Below are positions 57,365 to 64,000 of a stretch of 64,000 nucleotides of DNA, one piece after another (the first letter of the stretch is position 1; each line of letters starts with the position of its first letter). A program made the translations under genes and the position numbers. The notes beneath the pieces were generated by a model. It made no database searches and was not told the DNA's origin. It worked only from the letters and a program-made list of their open reading frames with translations. Source of the DNA: Ctenopharyngodon idella (lineage: Eukaryota; Chordata; Actinopteri; Cypriniformes; Xenocyprididae). The stretch covers positions 12,576,502 through 12,640,501 of the forward strand of contig NC_067223.1 of NCBI RefSeq assembly GCF_019924925.1, written 5' to 3'.

Positions 57365-60300
57365 CTGCGGGGTGAAACACAAAAGAACATTAAATCAACA
57401 TGTCTTTTGTGCTGTGAAAGAAATCCCTTTAGAGCTCCACAGGGACTTTACAAAACTACATATGGTGTATGCTTTGCGCGCTTTAATGCCTGCCAGGTGA
57501 AAATCATCTCATCATTTCCTCAACAAACCACATTCTACATGCCCAGAAATGGCAGAAGACGAGCCAAAGTTTAATGCTTAGGGTTAAGAGTTTATTCAAA
57601 TCCCTAAAATGCAACTATTACTATTAATAATTGTTTTTTTTGATGGCGTAAGTGTAAATGTGGTTTGCATTATAGTGAAACCCTTGACATTCCAGATACA
57701 GTTGCTTATCTGGCAGGTTATTTAATTTTGCTGAACAGAGAAACCTTCTCAGTCATCAGGAATGCTTAAATCCATTAAGACAGGAGTTTTCGAACTTGGA
57801 GGGAAAAAAAAAAAAAAAAAAAAAAAAAATGAAAAAGCACTATACAAATAGATTTGAACTATGAATAATTATTTTGAATAATATTTTCAAGAAAATATTT
57901 TAAACATTTATTTTTGCTTTAGTACAATGACAATATATTTATGCAATTATTTATTTAATTAAAGCCCTGAATTATGATAAAAACACTGACACAGAGTTGC
58001 TTTATAGATTAATTCAATATCTAAGTTAAGACTAGGGTACACACAGTAATAGTAAGAGTTCTACTCTACAAAAAGCTAATTTTATTATCAAATATTGTTA
58101 AAAATGTATCATTCACTACATTCCTTTAAGAATACAAAAAGTTGTTTATCTCAGGGGTAAATGATTAGTTCACTGTATTAAATTTCACTTTGTCTACTCT
58201 AACACCTCCGCCACGCGATAAAACCAGCATCCTACAAATCAGTCTCACTCAATAAAAAAATATTCTGCTACTTTTCCCACATTTTATATTTTTGAAATTC
58301 TGAAATAACCCTTTCAAAATCATTTAACATCAACAAACCTACCTAGAGCTAGGCTGTCAAGACAAAAAGAGTGCAAGAAACTTACAAGTGAAATCCTGGA
58401 ACACTGTGTTGCTTTACAGAGTGGTCTGCCTGAACTATTACTCCCCCTGTCTCAGCATTACCTCCTTATATAAGTCTGTAACCCCCCTCAAATTCCAGTG
58501 CCAAACAAAGTTAAGGATGACGGAGCATCTAACAGAATTAAGTCAGAATGGCAAAGTATTCCGATAACAAGGTGATTTAAAGAGCTTGTTAAGGACGCTG
58601 TGAATGGGTCCCCTAAAGCCAGATACATGCTGTTCCTCAGCTCTCCTAACAGTTAACAAAAGAAGAAAATTAGAAGCAATCATTTTGTATTTAACAAAGC
58701 AGAGAGAGAGGAAGGCTCCTGGAACAGCTGGGGGTGGATGTAAAAAAGGAACAAAAGCAATCTTCAACTTCTACTCTGCCCAACTCCCTAAGTGAGAAAG
58801 TGTTACGATGCATAAGCATACTGAAGAATACTATTTTCTGGTTGAACTCCTTCAATGCCACACACTGAAATTACTTTTAAGAGCTGGAAGATACAGACAA
58901 ATGACTGGGACGTTATATCCAAACTAGCCCACCCTAAGTCTAATGATATTCTAATCTACGATATGGGATCTATGTTTTAAGACTGCTTTGTCATTCATGT
59001 CATCTGGTAAGTCTTTCCCTCAAGCTGCACAATTTTTAGGTATCATTCATGTCTGTAGCACAAACGGTGCATGATAAGTTACATTTTGAAGTGTAATACT
59101 TAGCAGAAGCACGTTCATAGGCAATATTCATATGATTTAACACCACTAATATGATGCTATTGTTGCAACAAACCAGTATTTTGAATGAATTGAATGAACG
59201 GGAACACTCTGTCCAGCTGCAGTGCTATTGACTTCGGCTCCACCTCTAAAGCCTTTGCTTTAGTTTAATCATCACAATAATGAAAGGCAAGATCTGCATT
59301 GCAGTCAGACCCGTGTTCTCCAATTCCACGGAGACTTCAGTAAAACTGTCAGCCCGAAACCACTCCATGCTCACTGCTTTGAGATTACAGGCAAGAAATT
59401 GCAAATGCTTGGATAGAGAGAACAAATCTAAACTGTCTCATTGTAATGAAAGCATTTACTCTGGGCCGAGATGGGAAAAGTCCCACATCTGTCTATGAGG
59501 GCAGCCTCGGGTCCACTGAGCTTAAATGCTTTCTGATTGCGTAAAGCTTAAATTGCTTCTCTCAGTGAACTGTTGTGCCTGTGCGATTGGATTTCATGAG
59601 ATTAAAAGGCCTTCAGGCAGGGTGGACGGAAGCTTTCCAGACAGCTGGACAAAACTGGAGTGGCGAAATTTAGGATGTGCCCTGCACCTTCCAAAGCTAA
59701 CAGGTGGAAAGGGATAACCACCTCTACACCTGACTCAAGAGTGTTGATGAAGAGAAACTTTTGCTGTACCACCATGTTGACCCAACAAACGCACACTAAA
59801 ACCTTCTACAATCCAACTTTCAGGGCATTTTCTATATCCAGAGCTGTTCTTTACTTGTTATGAAGTGAGAATGTACACTTTCGGTCATAAAAAAATGCAA
59901 GAAAACCAATGTTTTGATTAACATTCAAGTTGTCTAAAACAGTCAAATAGACACAAGATTCAGGATGGAGAATCAGTACTGCTCCCTACTGGTGAGCTCC
60001 TCATTGGCTTACCACAATCCTCAGCCAGTTGTTTTCAACATCTACTGATCATATTTTCAACCTCCAGCATCATATGATCACCCTATTGACCTGAACGAGA
60101 ATAAAAAAGCTCATGACTGCCTTATACTCCCCCTCCTCTCTGCCAATGATATTAAAGGACATCAATGAAGGGAAAAGCTGATTCAATTTATAAACTGCAG
60201 CAACATGACTGGCCATTTCCAGCCTTCTAACAATGGTCTTGGATTCATATATAGCCGTATTTTCAAGGACATCAACCTCGATTGTTCTGACAACAACATT

Positions 60301-61084
60301 GTATATCCATAAATAGATGGACAATTTTAACCACCTTCAATGAGGATTACATCACAATGGATTAAAAGAGGTCTGACTCTGAAATAAATAAATCCCAGAG
60401 AAACTGAAAAAAAAAGAAAAAAAGATTGTGGAATATTTTGAGTTCAAACGAAACCAAGTCAGTCAAACATGAAGCAAATAACATTAAAGATGGAAAGAGT
60501 GATTGTTCGAGCCAGAGACTGACTTCATGGAAAGTCAACACATGACGCACTCCAAGCTGATATCAGTGACTGCTATAAAGCTGATTTAATCAAAGCTAAA
60601 TTTTTATTGCGGCTGGCAGGCAAAAAGACCTTACACATCCAGATATCCAACAGTTTTACTTTTGGACAATTACACATTACTGGGTGGGTCTGGGTTAAGG
60701 TTAGGCTGTATGACGACCAGAAAATTAGTCAAAATGAGAAAGATCTTAAGAGGTGCATTATAAACTGAGTCTGCTTTTTTTTTTTTTTTACAGCAGCTTG
60801 TGGCTCATCCAATCAGAATTTAAAGTCAAAACAATCAGTTTTATAATGTCAGTAGCACAGTTTTGAGTCTTTTGTTTTTAACTCAAGTTTTTGCTCTGAT
60901 GCCAGGCTTATTTTTTTGTTTCCATCCATCAAATTCCAAAAAAATCAATTGAAATGAAGTACTATTCATTTCTAAAATGATTAATTCACTGGCTTATCAA
61001 AAATAGGCATTACCACATAGATATTAAAATATAAACCATTTTCTCATTTATTTCTAGCAATGGTAACTTATACCTTTCAAAAAT

Positions 61085-61490
61085 ATGGTGACAGTAATTT
61101 ATTTTTAAGGAAATAATACTTTTATTCAGCAAGATGCATTAAATTGATCAAAAGTGACAATAAACACATGTATAATGTTACAAAGGAGTTTTAGTATTAA
61201 AAAAAATACTGAAATAAATCAAATAAATCCATTTTTATTCATCAGAGAAACCTGAAAAAAATCTGTCACAGTTCCAACAAAAAATTTTAAGCAGAACAAC
61301 TGTTTTCAACATTGATTATAATAAGAAATGTTTCTTGATCAGCAGATTAGCATATTAAAATATATCAAATTGAAAACAGTTATTTATAATAATTATGTAA
61401 TATTTTTTCCACAACATCACAAATTTCTATTTTATTTTTATCAAATAAATGCAGTCTTGGTGAGCATAGCAGACTTCTTTCAAAAAATAA
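61085..61490. repeat. dispersed fish repeat, second copy
   Basis: Shares AAGAAATGTTTCTTGATCAGCA-type and TATCAAATAAATGCAGTCTT-type phrases with 29231-29790 in the same orientation. Confidence 0.5.
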
Positions 61491-61497
61491 AAAAAAT

Positions 61498-61781
61498 AGG
61501 TTAGTTAACATGAACTAAGAATTAACAATACTTCAACAGCATTTATTAATCTTAGTTAATTTCAAAATTTACTAATACATTATTAAAATCAAATGTTGTA
61601 TTTGTTAACATTAGTTAATGCACTGTGAACTAACATGAACAAACAATGAACAGCTGGATTTTTATTAACTACCATTAACAAAGATTAATAATTACTGTAA
61701 TGAATGTATTGCTCATTGTTAGTTCATGTTAGTTAATACATTAAATAATTAACAAATGAGACCTTATTGTAAAGTGCTACC
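61498..61781. mobile_element. hAT-like MITE, left end missing
   Basis: Interior TTAGTTAACATGAACTAA repeats and right end CCTTATTGTAAAGTGCTACC match the 2016-2302 family; the left terminal repeat is absent. Confidence 0.65.
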
Positions 61782-62133
61782 AAAAAAATCTTACCGACCC
61801 CATACTGTATATTCTGATATTTACTGCTATTATGATATAAAAGTACAATTTTGGTCATTCCGCCTACTCCTGGTACAAAACTATGTATTTGTTTGCCATA
61901 GTTATATGTTGCTTACATAATCTCATATACAGTGTGACGCCTCTAGCTGTGGGCAGGATTCAATGAGAGCAAAAGAACAAGCTGCTTTTATTGAATTATT
62001 TCATAAGCAGAGGCCTGAGGAATGTGTGGGTGTAATGACAGAGCTGGTGAAGATTATAGCGGAAGGAGAGAGAGAAAAATACCCAAAATGATTGAGGGAT
62101 AGAGAGCGAGCAGGGGTGTGCGAGGGTACTCAC

Positions 62134-62291
62134 ACTGGTGACTCGGCGATAGATTTGAGCAGGGTTCTGACACTCAGAGTACGGGTACTCAGAGGTAGCC
62201 ATCTCCAGCATGCACATTCCAAAGGCGTACACATCCACCGACTCGTCGTATTTTTCCTCGTACATCTCAGGCGCCATGAACTCAGGGGTAC
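62134..62291 (-). CDS. wnk1: wnk1 kinase-domain exon (APE motif)
   Basis: 158 bp. TPEFMAPEMYEEKYDESVDV then YAFGMCMLEMATSEYPYSEC: P+1 loop, APE motif and helix F/G of the kinase. Together with the preceding exon it reads SVIG|TPEFMAPE through a split glycine codon. Confidence 0.98.
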
Positions 62292-63832
62292 CTTAAATCA
62301 AAAGAACCATTCAGAACTCTCAGTGCCTGAGATCTCTACTCACCCCAGCAGGGCCGGGGAGAGGAAGGGAGAGAGGAGGAGGGCAACTGTTGCTCCGTAC
62401 GGCCCTGAGAGGAGAGAAAGAGGGGGAGCAAAAGATGGAGAAAAGGAAAAATAAAAATAAAAAAAAAAGAGGAAGGGGGAAAACCGGCCTCAGTTATTTA
62501 GCAGTGAAAGATTCCAGTTTTTCTCTGCAAGGCCTTTAGATTTTCTAGCACGTCAGACTAGTGCACAAAGCAGCCAAGCATCATTTCACAAACAGGAAGT
62601 TGGTTTAAGCCAGACGCACATGCGTTGGTGCAGGTTACTTTTAGAGCTGATTGATGGCCTTCAAAACCATGTTGATCTTTAAAACACGGCTGTGCCGCCA
62701 ACACGTTAAATGAGGAACCGGACAGCGGTGGGCGACTAGCTATGGAACTTGATCTATGTCAACAACACAGTTATGGAAAACACATGACCGACTCACCTTT
62801 CTACTAGCCTGTAATGAGAGAATGTTAAGCAGGTTAATGCACAGAGCAAGCCCATAGCTAGTGAGCAAAGACTCTCGTGCACTAGCGTGTGTTAAAAGGC
62901 CTTGCACAGAAAAACGAACTAAAATATAGATTCATATTTGAAATATTTCCGTTTTTGGGGTAGGTTGCTTGTTGACTTACCACTTACTCGCCATTTTTTA
63001 GAATACTTACTGAACTGCAGGACATTAAATAATCCATACAGTGGAGTGAGACCAGCTGAGATTATAGCCCTACAGTTTAAAGGAAAAAATTCTCAAAAAC
63101 CAGAAAAAAATAAATAAATAAAATAAAACAAAAATGGAAACAAGTAAATTTTGGAGGAAACAGAGAGAAGGAATCCAAGAAGGAAATTTATCACAATATC
63201 TAAAACATCTGAAAGGAAGGCGGGGGGGGGGGAACCCAGATAAGGCAATCAGGAAAACCTTTGGAAAAAGATGTTTGACATTACTGGCAGCAAGAGAATC
63301 TCTAGGATTTTAATAATTATAGACCACAGGTTCCAGACCAAAATGTTTATTTTGTTGATATTGCATGCGAAAAATCCCCGTAGCACACTTACTAACAAAG
63401 CGTTATCCAGGCTTTGCTGGTATTCTTAAGGCATATATTACCTCAAAATACCCCAAAGTTTATGGAAACTTAAAGTGTTTTCACCTGTTGCATTTACAGG
63501 CCAATTAGTTTCAGGTGGGAAACAGCAGGATCTAAAGGTCTTCCCCCAATTTATAAGAAGTTCTCCTCTGGTTTTCCCCCGTCTCCACCCCAAATTAAAA
63601 CTAGTGCCCTTGGCTGCCTGGAAAACTGTGGTCTAAGGTGAACAGTGTAGCTCAGGGCTTCTGCATGCCTTAAATATCTGAGCATAACTAATAGAAAGTG
63701 CCCCACCTTCGCAATTTCACCTCATCATTGAAAAGACAAGCAGTGACAGGACACATATTTTGGATTGTACACGTCATGGTGAACTGACTTGGAAGGTGGG
63801 GAAAGCAAGAATGTTCTAGCATTGGGTCGTAC
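62292..63832 (-). other. wnk1: wnk1 intron
   Basis: Purine-rich stretch at 62360-62475 near the acceptor side, a GGGGGGGGGG run near 63223-63232. No exon supported. Confidence 0.5.
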
Positions 63833-64000
63833 CTATGACACTCTTAGCGAATGAAGAGCGCTTGAGGGTGGCCAATCCCAGATCGCCAATCTTAACGGAG
63901 CCAGTAGGTCCGGTGATGAAGATGTTGTCACACTTAAGGTCCCGGTGAATGATGGGAGGAGCCCTGGTGTGGAGGAAGTGCAGGCCCTTTAGGATTTGTC
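63833..64000 (-). CDS. wnk1: wnk1 kinase-domain exon (catalytic and activation loops; cut by window edge)
   Basis: 168 bp visible. Encodes QILKGLHFLHTRAPPIIHRD, with the catalytic HRDLKCDN, then KIGDLGLATLKRSSFAKSVI. WNK kinases have DLG in place of DFG, and the leucines of DLGLATL line the chloride-binding site that inhibits autophosphorylation. SSFAKS contains the activation-loop serine that is autophosphorylated. The unusual glycine-rich-loop lysine lies upstream, outside the window. Confidence 0.98.

Larger units (their letters stand above)
57365..62133 (-). other. wnk1: wnk1 intron of about 4.8 kb
   Basis: Holds a poly-A run (about 57805-57829), a dispersed repeat (61085-61490) and a partial MITE (61498-61781). 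No exon or RNA gene supported. Confidence 0.55.
26414..64000 (-). other. wnk1: wnk1 locus (partial; 5' end beyond the right edge)
   Basis: WNK1 is a chloride-inhibited Ser/Thr kinase lacking the usual subdomain-II catalytic lysine. It phosphorylates SPAK/OSR1 kinases and so controls NCC, NKCC and KCC cotransporters. I placed 27 coding exons whose phases all join without a break, giving about 2,204 residues plus stop. The window starts within the kinase domain just before the HRD loop. The N-terminal region, subdomains I-V and the cysteine-containing glycine-rich loop are off the right edge. Identification as WNK1 and not WNK2-4 rests on the C-terminus (CKGMFTDELHKLVDNWARDA and a final NLKTT), the HSN2-type exon, and the RGRSMSVCVP exon. 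Whether this is the a or b paralogue of teleosts cannot be told. Confidence 0.95.

Noticed and set aside
26414..64000. Assignment to WNK2, WNK3 or WNK4
   Set aside because: The C-terminal NLKTT ending, HSN2-type exon and number of RFxV motifs fit WNK1 best.

Overview
This window is vertebrate nuclear DNA from a teleost fish, most likely a cyprinid (carp, goldfish or zebrafish group). The evidence is spliced genes with GT-AG introns, long TG/TA microsatellites, a Tc1-like transposon, and many palindromic non-autonomous DNA elements of the kinds I know from cyprinid genomes. Species and chromosome cannot be fixed from the sequence alone.

Region 1 (about 0.4-25.3 kb) is a tandem gene array. Five small intact genes lie on the minus strand (CDS at 2376-2780, 5639-6040, 9575-9976, 14370-14771 and 21014-21418). 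Each has a TATA box, a tiny non-coding first exon, one short intron and one coding exon. Each encodes a 133-134 residue secreted protein: a signal peptide plus one C2 domain resembling the C-terminal calcium-binding C2 domain of perforin, with no MACPF pore domain. The repeat units between copies 2, 3 and 4 are nearly identical by eye. They carry rearranged copies of sequence otherwise found once, downstream of the neighbouring wnk1 gene, so the array appears to have grown by tandem duplication that included wnk1 3' flank. Mobile elements interrupt it: a hAT-like MITE with an 8-bp target duplication, a decayed Tc1-like element inside a palindrome, and large foldback elements.

Region 2 (about 22.8-64 kb) is the 3' two thirds of wnk1 on the minus strand, running off the right edge. 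I placed 27 coding exons with consistent splice phases. They give about 2,204 residues, from the kinase catalytic loop to the C-terminal Lys-Thr-Thr. In order they encode the kinase C-lobe, the PF2/CCT-like autoinhibitory domain, proline/glutamine-rich low-complexity exons including a 1,299-bp exon equivalent to the nervous-system HSN2 exon of mammalian WNK1, a second CCT-like domain, four RFxV motifs known to dock SPAK/OSR1 kinases, and C-terminal coiled-coil segments. Introns contain several MITE or foldback elements and purine-rich tracts, but no further gene that I can support.

Functionally, wnk1 is a chloride-regulated kinase controlling SPAK/OSR1 and cation-chloride cotransporters. The C2 genes are unrelated, probably secreted calcium/membrane-binding proteins, possibly immune; this role is inferred from the domain only. 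A possible terminal exon of an unknown plus-strand gene lies near the left edge.
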